This document shows positions 47,221 through 59,129 of a stretch of DNA of 64,000 bases, piece by piece (positions within the stretch are counted from its first letter, which is position 1; every line of letters begins with the position of its first letter). Below the pieces are notes generated by a model. The model made no database searches. It saw only the letters and a program-made list of their open reading frames with translations, and was not told where the DNA came from. Where the stretch lies: positions 186,001-250,000 of the forward strand of contig JAODTK010003821.1 of assembly GCA_026419785.1 (NCBI GenBank), in the 5' to 3' direction. The stretch comes from Sclerodactyla briareus. Its lineage: Eukaryota; Echinodermata; Holothuroidea; Dendrochirotida; Sclerodactylidae. The translations under genes were made by a program, and so were the position numbers.

Positions 47221-48530
47221 TGACACTGAAGTCTTTTTATGAGAAATATCATCTACCAAGAAAAAATTCCTTCACAGACATTGAATGAGTATTAAATCAG
47301 GAAAATATAGTATGCTAACCTACATTGAATTTTACAGGAATTCCGTCATCTAGATTCGTTGTTTATGTCGGTTGCCAAGGGCAGTGTTGGCAGAGAGTCA
47401 TTACGGGGTGTCCTTGACACTAATTCCCGAAGCTGTATCGATTGTGCTCAGATTCGTCTGTTGATCCGTTTGTCCAGCTCTGCCCTTGTTCAAGTTTCAA
47501 TAATCTGTCGTTTATAGTTGCTAAGTGACCGTGGCGAGCCTCCTCACCTGGCGTTACCATAGCGATCAGCTTGCTGGTCCGTGAGTTCCCTGTCCATGTC
47601 CATCATTTCTCCATTAAAAAGGAGTATTCTTAATTTGGTATTTGCTTTAGGTCTCTTGCAACAAATAGGCAATTCAACCGCATCTATTCCTCATTTTGTG
47701 TTCACAATGTCCTCAATGTTTTTCTGCCTTTTATGGCCCCTTTTCGTTGTGTGTGTTTCAAAGTGGTAACGCGTCTCTCAAAGTGGCAGAGAAAAGAGCA
47801 CTCGTTTGACACTGAAGTCTTTTTATGAGGAATATCATCTGCAAAGAAAAAATTCCTTCACAGACATTGAATGAGTATTAAATCAGGAAAATATAGTATG
47901 CTAACCTACATTGAATTTTACAGGAATTCCGTCATCTAGATTCGTTGTTTATGTCGGTTGCCAAGGGCAGTGTTGGCAGAGAGGTCATTATGTCCTTGAA
48001 CACTAATTCCCGAAGCTGTATCGATTGTGCTCAGATTCGTCTGTTGATCCGTTTGTCCAGGCTCTGCCTTTTCAATTTTCAATATCTGTCTTTATAGTTG
48101 CTAAGTGACCGTGGCGAGCCTCCTCACCTGCGTTACCAGGCGGATCAGCTTGGCTGGGTTCCTGAGTTCCCTGTCCATGTCCATCATTTCTTTTCTCCAT
48201 TAAAAAGGAGTATTCTTAATTTGGTATTTGCTTTAGGTCTCTTGCAACAAATAATGGCAATTCACCCCGCATCCTACTTCCTTCAATGTGTTCACAATGT
48301 CCTCAATGTTTTTCTGCCTTTTATGGCCCCTTTTCGTTGTGTGTGTTTCAAAGTGGTAACGCGTCTCTCAAAGTGGCAGAGAAAAGAGCACTCGTTTGAC
48401 ACTGAAGTCTTTTTATGAGGAATATCATCTGCAAAGAAAAAATTCCTTCACAGACATTGAATGAGTATTAAATCAGGAAAATATAGTATGAATAAACCCT
48501 ACATTGAATTTTACAGGAATTCCGTCATCC
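47221..48530 (+). repeat. Tandem repeat, unit about 588 bp, two and a quarter copies
   Basis: Units start at 47,221, 47,807 and 48,397 with TGACACTGAAGTCTTTTTATG and are near-identical apart from indels. The third stops after about 130 bp. Each unit includes 'ttcctgagttccctgtccat' or a variant and 'ttgtgtgtgtttcaaagtgg'. Frames crossing the units are short and shift between copies. No protein recognised. Confidence 0.92.
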
Positions 48531-49444
48531 GAATTGTCCAAGCCTTCGACAGGCAGTGTCCAAATTGACAGGTGTCTTCCTGGAAAAGTTCGCTTTCCAA
48601 CTGTTTTTTCAGCCCTGAACACATCCAGTCATGATAATATACGGGGGATCATGAACACAATTCCACATGTGAAGTAATAAGTCATCGTCCATAGACCCTG
48701 ACTGGGTCTCACAGGAGCTATATAGCGTTCCTTTGACTACAAAACCAAACTCTGCCATATGGCTGACAGTGGTGGGGGTTATTCTGAATTATCTGCTGTG
48801 GGTGAATCGCTCTTGTTTGACGGGCCCCAGTCTGCCGTCTTCGGATTGTGGCAGGTATGAGTTTCCTGTCTTGTGGCCTTCGTTGTTGGTTGGGTGACCG
48901 CCCCATTTACCGTCTCCCGGGTTATGGCAGGCCTGGGTTTCCCGTCTCCTGATGAGTTTGGCGGGACTCGGTTAACCGCCCAGATGACCATTAATTTTGG
49001 GCGTTGTCCCCTCCTCCTCATTCAAATTTACGATGTGGGATAGGGAGCCAGATAGGGAATTTGGTAGGTACCATGGGAGACTACTTATACCGAGTGCCGT
49101 CTGGAAGATTGCCTTTCACAGATAAAAATGTTGGCCAGCATCTGTTTTTTGCCACCAAAAAACACATGCAATTCGAGGGAAGGCGTCGGCCAATTGAAAA
49201 GCACGGGTCTGGGGGTACTTGTGCGAAGTTCGGGGTGTCCATGGGAATTAGCTTCCTTTTTAGGGGCTGACCGGTGGCTGTGCCCGTTTGGTCTACCTGA
49301 AGTCTGCCTCTATAATTTTGTAGCCCGGGTCAAGAATCGCTGGCGTCTTAGTAGGAGGCAGCTTTGCGACCGCTCTAGCTGTTCTGGTATTTGGGCGAGT
49401 GGATTGCTTCCCAGTGAAGTAGCCTGTGCCGGTTTCATGCGGGT

Positions 49445-49812
49445 TGGGGTAATGGACTGAGCAATTGTTATATTATGATCATGTTGGAAAGCAGACAGTT
49501 CTGTTGTGAAGAATATAGGTGCCAGCAAATTCTATACTGTTGAAATTTGGAGAAAGACTTGTGAGATGTTTGGCGAAGGTTAACAAACAAAACCATAGAC
49601 TTTAAGCGTATCCCGTATTCTTGTTTCAAAATGTTGTAGTGGTGCTGAAAAATCCCTTGGTGTGAAACGCCGGATGACCTTATTCCCCTATTGTCGCAAC
49701 TGGAAAATTCTAGGAGATCTTTGATACCAGCAGCTATTTTTACAGTACCCATGTGTCACTGTTGTACTGACACAGCTTAGTTAATGTTGGAGATGTAACA
49801 AATCCATGTAAA
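49445..49812 (-). pseudogene. Family F partial copy B1
   Basis: Minus-strand match to copy A 45,230–45,600: VKIAAGIKDLLEFSSCDNRG upstream and LAPIFFTTELSAFQ, then NIT, downstream, in different frames. It covers only the middle exon region and lacks the 3' 200 codons. Lies within array unit 1. Confidence 0.7.
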
Positions 49813-50459
49813 GCTATAGAGTTCCTTTGACCTACAAACCAAATCTTGCCATATGGTCTGCGTGGTGGTTTATTCTGAGTTACTGCTGTGGGTGGACTTC
49901 GCTCTTGTTGACCGGCCCCAGTCCACCGCCTCGGTATGTGGCGGTCCTGGGTTTCCCGTCTTGTGGGCAGGCTACTGCAGCCAGTCTCCTTCGGTGGTGG
50001 TGGGGTGACGGCCCCAGTTTACCGTCTCCGCGAGTATTGCGAGGCCTGGGCTTCCCGTCTCCTATGAGTGTGGCAGCCTCAGAACATACACCCCTTGGGC
50101 GTTGTCTCCGCCTCCCTCATTCAAATTTAGTTTGGGATCGGAAGCCAGATCGGGAAGTTGGTACCCACGGTAGACTACTTTATACCGAGTGCCGTCTGGA
50201 AGCTTTGCCTTTTCACAGATTAATTATGGCCAGCATCTGTTTCGCTTCTGGTTGTCCATGGAATTTAGCTTCTTTTTTAGGGGCTGACCGGTGGCTGTGC
50301 CCGTTTGGTCTACCTGAAGTCTCCTCTATAATTTCGTCGCAGGGTAGAATCTTGCGTAGTACAGCAGCTGCGACGCTCTAGGCTGTTCTGGTATTTGTGG
50401 CTAGTGATTGCTTCCCATTGAAGTAGGTCGCGCCGGTTCAGCGGGGTTGGGGTTAATGG

Positions 50460-50811
50460 ACTGCAATTGGTTTTATATATGAATCATGTTGGAAAGCAGC
50501 CAGGTTTCTGTCGTGAAGATATAGGTGCCAGCAATGCCTAGACTGTTGCAAATTTGAGACGACTCTTGTGAGATTTTTTGGCGAAGGTACAATAGACTTG
50601 AAGCGTAGACAATATGCTTGTTTTCAAAAGTTGTAGTGTCTGAATAATCGTTGTTTGGGGGGGGGTGAAACACTGGATGACCTTATTCCCCTATTGTCGC
50701 AACTGGAAAATTCTGGGAGATCTTTGATACCCGCAGCCTAGTCTTACAAGTACCCAGGGTCACGTTGTACTGACACAGCTTGTTTAATGTGGGATAACAA
50801 ATCCATGTAAA
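50460..50811 (-). pseudogene. Family F partial copy B2
   Basis: Same extent as B1, in array unit 2, with more small indels. The downstream part of the gene is replaced by the GC-rich block, as in B1, which shows that the junction predates the duplication. Confidence 0.68.
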
Positions 50812-51639
50812 GCTAATAGGAGTTCCTTTGACCTACCAAACCACTCTCTCCATATGGCTGACAGTGGTTGGGTTATCCTGAGTTATCTGCTTTGGGTGAA
50901 TCGTCTTGTTTGACGGGCCCAGTCCGCCGCCTCCGGTTAGGTTGCGGTCCTGTTCGTCTGTGTGGCGGCTTATCTGCAGCCAGCCATCCCCCGGTGTTGG
51001 TGGGGTGAGGCCCCCAGTTTACCGTCCTCCTGATGAGTTTTGGCAAGCCTCAGTACCATAACACCCCCTTGAGGCTTTGTCCCCCCTCCTCATTCAAATT
51101 AAGATTGGGATCGGAAGCCAGATCGGGAAGTTGGCACCCAGGGTAGACTATTATACCGGATGCCGTCTGAAGCTTTGCCCTTTTCAACAGATGGAATGAT
51201 GGGCCAGCTTCTGTTTTTGCCACCAACACATGCAATTCGAGGTGGGGAAGGCGCGGCCAATGAATAGTCTCGTCTTGGGGTACTTGGTGCGAAGTCTGAG
51301 GGTGTCCATGGGAATTAGCTTCCACTTCCTTTTTAGTGGCTGACCGGTGGCTGTGCCCGTTTGGTCTACCTGAAGTCTGCCTCGATAATTTCGTCGTGCC
51401 ATGGTCCATAATCGCTTGCGTAGTAGCAGGCAGCTGCGACCGCTCTAGCTGTTCTGGTATTTGGGCGAGTGGATGCCTTGCCCTGTGAAGTAGGTCCGCG
51501 CCGGTTTCAGACGGGTTGGGGGTAATGACTGAGCACCTTTGCCGTGGGTCCGACAAGACGCCGAGGGGCATCTGTTGACTGAGCTTATTCAATTATTTCT
51601 GCAGCAGACTGGGTGGATGAGGTATTGGGCTTTTCCAGG

Positions 51640-52300
51640 CTCTTTAGTAGTGTGCCACTGCCTAGTCCAGGGTTGGCTGGAGCAAATCGACGTTGGTCAG
51701 CCTTATGAATGGTTGTTTCCCATGACATTTCCCTAGGCTGGACAATGCCTCGTGATATGCTGTCTCTAATTTACCGATCAATTGTTATTATATTATTATC
51801 ATGTTGGAAAGCAGACTTTCTGTCGTGAAGAATCTAGGTGCCAGCAAATGCCTAGACTGTTGAAATTTGGAGAAAGACCTTGTGAGATTTTGGCGAATGG
51901 TAGCAATATACTTTGAAGCGTCCAGTCGTCTTTGTTTCAAAATGTTGTGTGCTGAATAAATCTTTGTGTGAAAGCCGAAAAAAAAAATGGTTTTTAACAA
52001 AATTAAAAACAAAAAAAAATTTTTTTTTTTTTCAAAATTTTAATAAAATTTTTTTTTTGACCTTATTCCCCTATTGTCGCAACTGGGAGATCTTTGATAC
52101 CAGCAGCTATTTTTACAATAACCAGGGTGTCACTGTTTACTTACACGCTTAGTTGTTAATGGTTTGGCGATTACAAAATCCCATGTAAAGTGTTGGCTTC
52201 AAAAGCGGTGACACTTGTCTGCAATTGGCCTGATTGTCTTCTCCTGAAGTCAAATTAAGCTCATCCTAGGTGAGTGCATGTGTCATTTAAGGAGGTCGAG
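51640..52300 (-). pseudogene. Family F partial copy B3, longer
   Basis: Matches copy A from about 45,110 to 45,690, so it extends about 120 bp further toward the gene's 3' end ('ttatgaatggttgtttccca', 'ctaggctggacaatgcc') and also into the 5' part ('gtcaaattaagctcatccta'). An AT homopolymer patch (51,980–52,055) interrupts it and looks like an artefact or a local expansion. Confidence 0.7.
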
Positions 52301-53580
52301 ATATCAGAAACTCCTGTGCCTTCAGTGTTAACAAAACCTCACCCCTCCCTCAGTCTCAACACTTTACCCTCACTAACCACCTGACTGCTGTGTGGAGCCG
52401 TATGTCAGAAACTTCAGCATTGGTTGACTTCAGTACTGCATATGTCCGCTCTCGAATGCAAAAGTTACAGCTTAACCTGTGGTTTTTGCCATTGGGGCAT
52501 TAATTCGCGCTTTTAACTTCAAACATAGAACTGAATTATGAATAATGTCCTTGAACCTGCTGTTTGGTCCTTTTTGTCTCCCTGAACAAAGCTCAGGAAG
52601 AGTCTCTTTGTCTTGTGTGTGTGTGTCCGCTTTCTCATTAGCATGATTTCTCTGAACAGTAAGGAAATTTAGGAAATTTTGTATGTAGTATCAAGGTTAG
52701 GTGAGGCACGTCGATTAACATTATTGACACAAGGTCAACTAATTAATGGTAATGCCTATCTATTGATTCACTTGTTTAGGATTGTTAGCAAGATTATTAA
52801 CTCTTTCAGTCCAAGTAGTTTTTCAGAGTTTTATGGGGACTGCTCGATTTTTTTAAAATTGTGGGTTCCACTCCAATATGACAAAAAATGTTTTAAATGT
52901 GAAATATTGTATTCCGGCAATTAACATACAGTTAATTTAGCTCCGGGACTCGGAGTCACGACAGGCAGAAATGGACGCAATTTACAAGAAGTAAGTAGTA
53001 TCGATGCAGTCAGTAGATACACAACCACAAATATCCATCATACCTTTGACCGAAACCAACCTTCCACAGTCACCCCCCCTTCCCCACCTCAACTCCCCCA
53101 GCCTTGTATGGACCTTCAAGGAGTGAGATAAAAAATGAAGAAATGGATTGGCAATTACAAATGGAGTACAACTTCATTCAGGTTGCCACACTCGAATCAC
53201 CAATAAACAACTACAATCCCCAACAATCTTCGCATTCCCTCCCCACACTTCAAACTATGACCCCCCCTCCGCTCCGCCCTATATGAACTTATGATGCATT
53301 CAAGGAGTGTGTAAGTCAACGAAACAGTTCTTCTTTTCATTCAAGCAGAGGAAGGACTTGATGTGTGTTTGCAATTGCTGTGAGGCCTAGAGTCCACCCC
53401 ATGACAGAGCACACCTCACATCTCCCTCTCTGTGACACAAATTCTGGTAAGTGGCAGCCCACATTCTGAAGATGCACATCACCCCCGACACTGTAACCAC
53501 CCTTTCTGCCGCTTATTAGACTTCTTAGGGGGATTTGCCACAGAAGGAGGACGCGGTGATGGTCGTCCTATTCTCTTGGC
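52301..53580. other. No gene recognised
   Basis: Short frames only. 53,040–53,290 has two C-rich patches with similar flanks ('catacctttgaccgaaacc', 'tggaccttcaaggagtgaga', 'gcattcaaggagtgtgtaag'), a possible small local duplication. The downstream end of the piggyBac element may fall here, but no terminal repeat was found. Confidence 0.4.
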
Positions 53581-53589
53581 AGACACTAC

Positions 53590-54972
53590 CGTGGGTTTCC
53601 CGAGGGTAAGGAGTCCCATTGTGACCCCCCTTCTGTTACTGCAACAGGTGACATTTTGTCATGGATAGATTGGTATGCCACGTATGAATCGACAAAAGCT
53701 ATGTCTAACAACCCCCAAAAAATCTGTGCCCACTTGACAGACTCTGTGAAAGCCAACAGAGTCATCAACATTATTCTGCCTTGTCTACTCCGCCCATGTT
53801 TTCTGTTGTAGTCTGCGACTGCGTAGGCAGGGCACATCAATTTCTCCCCATTTTCAGTTCTCTCCACATTTTTCAATGTTCTCTCACAGTGGTCTCCTCG
53901 TTCCAGGGAAGTTGGAGGCGCGCATGATAGCCTATTGTCCTTCCAATTGCGAAGGCAGTGACTCATCAGTGACACGGAGTATTACGATCCCCTCTCCTTC
54001 ATATCCTTGTCGGTGTAAGGTTTGGAGGTACGTACTGTGGATCGGATCGTCCCACAGGCGAGTACACAATCCTGCGTCAACTGTTCATCGAGAATTATGT
54101 GAAGAAGTTGTGAAGTATTAACATCATACTTCTGACCCTCACAACCAAGAGGCGACGCGTGTGACGTATGGATCACTCTCTCCCAAGCCGTACCCATCTG
54201 GGAAGTTGAGATTGCAGCACCATCCTTGCCCTTCCCCTGGTAAACCTAAGCTGCCCAATGTAGCCACTGTTGTCGGGCTCTTGCCCACAATTTGTACCCC
54301 CTCGAGCGGCTTCATGGTTATATGCTCAGGGTAGACCTTCCCTGAACAATATCATGCTTTCATCGAATGCTTGTTCTTGCCCATGTGGTTAGGAGGTACG
54401 CAAATCTCTCATTGAAACCACTCAATGAGCGGACGAACGAACGAAGCTGAAGAGCCAATCTTCTTGGCGGCAGGAATTGGGAGGTGGTCACGTTGCAGGC
54501 AGATCGACCAAAAATATCACCGAAAATCGCTCCTTGGGATCGTTTTCAGCAATGACACCATCAACATGAAAATCTTGGTCACAAACTCCAGTAAATCTCT
54601 CAGGATGAACAAAACTATTGAAGCCCCTGAAGCGTTTATGCCAACAAAGCCCCAGGAGCGCCTCATCAGTGGCGGAAATTGAAGACACGGCCTCTGGATG
54701 GCATACGGATCTCTCGAACACAAGCTTGCCTCAATTTCTGCCATCAAAGAACTTCAAGAAGACTCTGTTGGAGTTGAGCAGTCGGCAAATTCGTCTTTGT
54801 TGCAAACCATCGATGTCCTCTTCGAAGACAGGCTGTGTTCCGTGGGCAGTCCTCTTTTCCACTTCCTTTCTCTTGGCTGCTGTTTTGTACCGGCCTGAAC
54901 GAACTGAGAGGTGGTCTCATCATCGTCTGAATCTCCCTCATCGTCATCACTCAACGCATCCCTCGTAGCCAA
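53590..54972 (-). mobile_element. piggyBac-type transposase
   Basis: On the minus strand, in order: an acidic N-terminus (DALSDDDEGDSDDDE, about 54,930–54,970), a helical region with LGFVGINASG and RDLLEFVTKI, then AFDESMILF (about 54,345–54,385; the family's first catalytic Asp lies in such a DE block), CGTIRSTVRTSKPY (about 54,010–54,060), WKDNR, the block Y-N-R..NMGGVDKA once one slip is allowed (about 53,800; third catalytic Asp), and IFWGLLDIAFVDSYVAYQ (about 53,690–53,740). This is the DDE architecture of piggyBac transposases, which move DNA by cut-and-paste at TTAA. Length (about 460 codons) is near normal but cut by several frame slips. Terminal inverted repeats were not identified. 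A domesticated PGBD gene is possible but unproven. Confidence 0.9.
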
Positions 54973-55374
54973 CAGTCTGCGGAGTGGGGCATCATCTCGT
55001 CTTCAACATCACCTGCCCTGGGGCACTATATCCTCAGGATCAGGACCTTTTTCGACTGGCATATCCTCATCTGTCCTATGGGTATTACCAATGATGGATC
55101 GCAGTATGGATTGTGCAGCTCTGTCTTCCTTCTACGGACATATTGTATTTGACATGAGGTAGAAAAATGTGAACTCAGAAAATAAACAGTACTGGACCAC
55201 AGGTCACGGTTGCAAATAGGAATTGCAACCGCCACTTCAGGTGCAGTGCCAGGATTTCCTGCAGGGGCCGAATTCTCCCGGGTTGGGGTCCACTTTCCCT
55301 GACAAAAATGAATTCTCACAGCCCCCCCCCCCCTATACTCCCCCACCACCCCCCTGGCCGCTGCGCTTGCCCTG

Positions 55375-55505
55375 TTCCACTTACTAGTGGGCTTTTCCTA
55401 GCCGCACATCCCCTGCTGGGGCTAAACCGGACGCCTGCCACCTCCTTGGTGGGAGTCTAACCCAGGTCAGACAAATTCTAGGACCACGCCTGCTAAATCA
55501 GTTCC
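55375..55505 (-). repeat. tRNA-like SINE head
   Basis: On the minus strand 'tgatttagcaggcgtggtcc' and 'gggttagactcccacc' resemble a tRNA A and B box, followed by 'aaggaggtggcaggcg'. The spacing is plausible, and the anticodon and acceptor stems are not. It is a weaker case than 20,900–21,060. Confidence 0.4.
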
Positions 55506-57200
55506 ATGTGGCAAAAAGGTTTACAAATCTGATGGCATGTTCAAAACAGAGGGCCATAATAATTGAATTAGTAGGCCTCATATGGAGGGGGTAGTTCTGC
55601 CTACATCCATCGCCACCTTTCTGACGGGGACATAGAGTCCCACATAGCATGCTATGCATTTGTCTATGGGATTGCCTGAAGGGACTTGTGAGTGCCCAAG
55701 TGAAAATGGCCACTATTCACTACAAATTGAAAGTTCTGTGTGATTCATACACTATATGCAGGCTACAGGGTATCATTAATCACTAAAAAGAAATCAGGAG
55801 GTCTTTACCTTGCTCAGAACTATCAGGAATCCTCATGAAATTGTGGTGATCAAAAAGCACTGCTGCAACGTGTATTGCTGCAGGCAAATGTAGTTTGATT
55901 TACATCATGGTCCCAAATAGGGGGCAGTAGTCCTAAATACTTCTATATGGGACTTAGGTTTGTCCCAACAGACAGTTGATGGGTGAATACTGATTATATT
56001 CTAATGCTGTTAGGGTTCTGAGGGTTCCTGAGTGCAAGTCCCTGACGGAGTGAATGAAAGGAAGGGTGGATATGGTGATTTGGTTTGGCCATTGGTAATG
56101 GAATATGAAGGTAGATCAACTATTTAGATTTTCAGATAAAGATGCTAATTAAGTAGGCCTAATCTAATTTGCATTAATTTTCACTGCGAGAGAGATTTTG
56201 AAGTAGTCGGATTCATTAAACTTGGTGAATTGTAACAATTATTCTCTTTGGTAGCGTCTAGGCCAGCAGAGCAGGGATCCTTGACCATAGATGTGTATTT
56301 TGATAAGTCACCACAATAAGTTCGAAAGAAAGACGAGACCACTAAATCTTTCCAATATATTCTTGAAACTAGAATCCAATAAATGAAGTGTGAAAGAACA
56401 AAAATGAATATAATGTAATGCGATTACTGCTGGGCACAGCTAAAGCGTACTGAAAGGTAAAAATCCAGTAAAACAGCTCCAGAGTAAAAATACTTGCTGA
56501 CAGTTAAAACCTGAAATAGTGAATCTAATTGCTGGCAAGATATAAGAGTTCTCAAAATGATGGGGCATGAACTGAAACTAGTAAAATAATGTAACTTCAG
56601 GCAATTTTGCCGGTACAGAATTTGATAACTAAAAACACCCAGTTCCTAATAGTCACGTATTGCACTGATGTGAGTTAGACTGATAATCATCCTGTTTCCT
56701 GAGCTACACACCTTATATGCAGATTACCAGAAATAAAGGCCCTAAGCAAATACAAAACCCACTTAACCCAAACTAGAAAAACAACCATTGAGAGCAAGGA
56801 TAGTGACAGCCAAGCAAGTCCAAGAAAATACCCAAATACTTTCCCAGCTTATGCAAAATGAGAAAAGCCCTGAGAAAAACAACCCCAGATGTATTCCTCT
56901 TACCCAGGTCCTTCCCTAAACCCATACCCTAGTAAGAACACGCACAATGAACCAAGCTTAAGTCCTGCAACGATGAATACCACTGGCTAAACTGTTGAAC
57001 CTTACCTAGGTAATCACCCAAGAGTAACAATGCCATGGGGGCAGCAGGGATTACTAGGCCAAACTAATTCAGTACCAATAGACACCAGAAGCCAGGCTGT
57101 CAAGGCACAATGGAGCATCATAACAATAGGAGCCAGTAACAATAGGGGAAATGATTGGCGGAGAAGTGGAGTCACCTAAACTGGTGATACTGAGGAGCAC
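55506..57200. other. No gene recognised
   Basis: AT-rich, short frames, no repeat that I could match elsewhere in the window. Confidence 0.45.
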
Positions 57201-57209
57201 AAGCAAGAC

Positions 57210-57720
57210 ATTACAATATGGTCACTGGAGGTCATTCATGTGTCTAATTTTGATAATTCCTGCCACAACCTTATTTTGGTTTAATTTTGGTTTGATTTTC
57301 ATAAGCCTGGTGAGTATGGTTCACCTTTGGTTCCGAAATTTTCTAACATGGATTCAGGGTCCCTGAATGTCTAATTTGCATGGAATAAAGTTTGCGGCTT
57401 CATGAAACCCCGTGATGGGTATGCACCCAACATTTTAACAACACCCTAGAATTCTAGGTCAATTAGGTCTCATTTGCCTAATTAATTCAAAAAGTTTGAT
57501 TGATTTCATGAAGCTTGTGGGTTTGGTCAACCTCTAGAGCTCCCCAATGTTAACATAGAATCAAGTCACTGGAGGTTATTCAAGGGGTTATAGTTGCTTC
57601 TTTTATGCAAATTCTAGTTTGTAGGTATTTCCCATGTGGGTCCTGAAATATTAAAAATTAGAAAAGGGTCACAGAAGTCAAGAAAGTATCCAGGGTGTCT
57701 AATGGTTGACATAATTTAGC
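57210..57720. repeat. Diverged repeat, family R2 (copies 2 and 3)
   Basis: Two loosely tandem units, with 'ggtcactggaggtcattcat' at 57,220 and 'gtcactggaggttattcaag' at 57,564, each preceded or followed by 'taacatgga/taacatagaa' and AT-rich sequence. A further piece with 'gtcactggaggtcatcttca' lies at 63,650. Related to 6,430–7,460. Confidence 0.5.
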
Positions 57721-58680
57721 TTTAAATTTCAGTAACATTTCCACAACACTTAGTACTCATCGAGGCATGGTCAACAAATCAGTCTTTAGGAATTTGGTCA
57801 CTGCATCAGTAAGCTGTTCTGTGAAATGCTATACAGTTTATAATCTGACAGCAAACAAAGAATGCCTTTGAACTTTTTATTTGGTGTTTTCATAGTGACG
57901 ATCGAAGGAAACCACGGATCGCGCAACCAGGCAAGGCACGAGGGCAATCGCTTTGTTTCAGGACAGCAAGAAACCCACCTTTCTCTTCTACAGAGAATGT
58001 TGGGTCGTTGGGGTTTGTATTTTGGGTGGGGGTTGTTTGGGTTTGTTTTTTTCGTTGAGATGTGGATGTCATTCTTCCGGCCAGGCGAACTGTTGGTTAT
58101 GAGGATGCATGTATTGATGTTACATGGGTGGGAGATGGGGAGCATGACCCTCTCTGCCAATGTAGAGGCCCTAGATGTGATATGGTGCCACATACGCCCA
58201 GCTGAAAGTTGCCATGATCAGTTCTCACATGAGAATTCGGCAGTCGCTGAGGAGCTAGCTGGGGAGATCTCTGGTCGAGCCGTCACTTTTTTGGCTTCCT
58301 TCAATGTTGTTTCCATTGCCTCTGTCATTTTCTCTCCTGTGCTGTAACCCTGTAAGCACTTCTTTTTTTGTGCCACTTCTGGAGTCATAAATCAGTCAAA
58401 GCATGAACTGGAAGGCAGCTCGATGAAAGCCAATCGTGACTCCGTACAGCCGAACAGGACACTTTGACCTTGGCTGCTCAGGTCTAATAATTTCCAAAGG
58501 CATCGTTCCTTACGATCCCCATCGATGCAGGTGAGGTAATTGGGGATAGTGTGGAAAGCACCACGTACAACGTAGTGAGTCTGTTTGAGGACAAGAATAT
58601 TCTATTAACTCCATCATGAGGTCTCTCCATCATCCATATCGATGTGACAATAACTAGACATTATGAAAGAGGTGATGGGG
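57721..58680. other. Unassigned; a 161-codon plus-strand frame of unclear status
   Basis: 57,862–58,347 (+) is open for 161 codons, but the minus strand is also open over much of it (131 codons) and reads ATG-TEAMETTLKEAKKVTA at about 58,285–58,340. I cannot choose between the strands and recognise neither. Possibly part of a mobile element. Confidence 0.3.
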
Positions 58681-58685
58681 TCCAC

Positions 58686-59120
58686 TTAAGGTCGCACATA
58701 GTGCCATCGTGTGGAGCTGCTCCTCTGTAACAATCCAACATCTTTCATCAAGTCTAGTATAGAATGTAGGTCCCAACTTGTCCCGGGTGGCCTCCAGTCC
58801 CCAAAGTCACTGGACCAGAAGATGAAGGCACTCCGCTCAGCAGCAGGATCTCGAATGTAGACTCCCATTGGTATAGAAATATTCAGCATTGATATTCTGG
58901 GAAAAAAACACTCCTGTATACAGTACAGCACAATGCAATAGGCCAGCTTCTTCCTCCTAAATAGGGCCATTCTGTGGCAGACCCTGAAGGCCTGCTCGGG
59001 TCCAATGTACATTTGGGTTCTGGGAGACTGTACACCATCAGGTCTTGGTGTTGCAGCATAGCTTTATTGCAGATACAGTGAGACGTGTCCAGTGCAGAGC
59101 AACAGGGGGTTGTTGGGCTC
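58686..59120 (-). CDS. Family F partial copy C
   Basis: Minus-strand match to the 3' part of copy A (44,400–44,690): RKKLAYCIVLYC aligns with RKRPIASCHTVR, FFPRISMLN with FDPKYHLLEN, and the ending FIFWSSDFGDWRPPGTSWD with CLHLPANPFCGLKANW. Here the last block also has MGVYIRDPAAERSA, which suggests that the family consensus is IRDPAAE.SA. The upstream 200 codons are missing. Downstream sequence 'ctcctctgtaacaatccaac' is shared with copy D. Confidence 0.6.
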
Positions 59121-59129
59121 CAGTGGAAT

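Larger units (their letters stand above)
48718..52300. repeat. Composite tandem array: GC-rich block plus family F exon piece
   Basis: A unit of about 1.0–1.1 kb starts at 48,718, 49,813 and 50,812 with '(a)gttcctttgacctacaaa' and 'gccatatggctgacagtggt'. Each has a GC-rich half ('gaccggtggctgtgcccgtt', 'gtctacctgaagtct', 'agctgttctggtatttg') followed by a half matching family F copy A 45,230–45,600 ('catgttggaaagcagac', 'gaatataggtgccagcaaat', 'ttcccctattgtcgcaactg', 'ggagatctttgataccagca'). The last unit extends further into the family F match (51,640–52,300). Order and orientation are constant, so whole units were duplicated. The GC-rich half encodes no protein I recognise. Confidence 0.85.

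Noticed and set aside
53586-53660. Possible continuation of the transposase C-terminus past the last recognised helix
   Set aside because: The reading after about 53,680 no longer resembles a piggyBac Cys-rich tail, so I did not extend the call.
57862-58347. 161-codon plus-strand gene
   Set aside because: The opposite strand is equally open, no family is recognised and the composition is not distinctive, so it is noted only as unassigned.
58686-59012. GPS/GAIN domain of an adhesion receptor in family F (FIFWSSDFGDW)
   Set aside because: There is a superficial resemblance to a Cys-x-FWD block, but the required Cys and the following GC...C.C pattern are absent in all copies.
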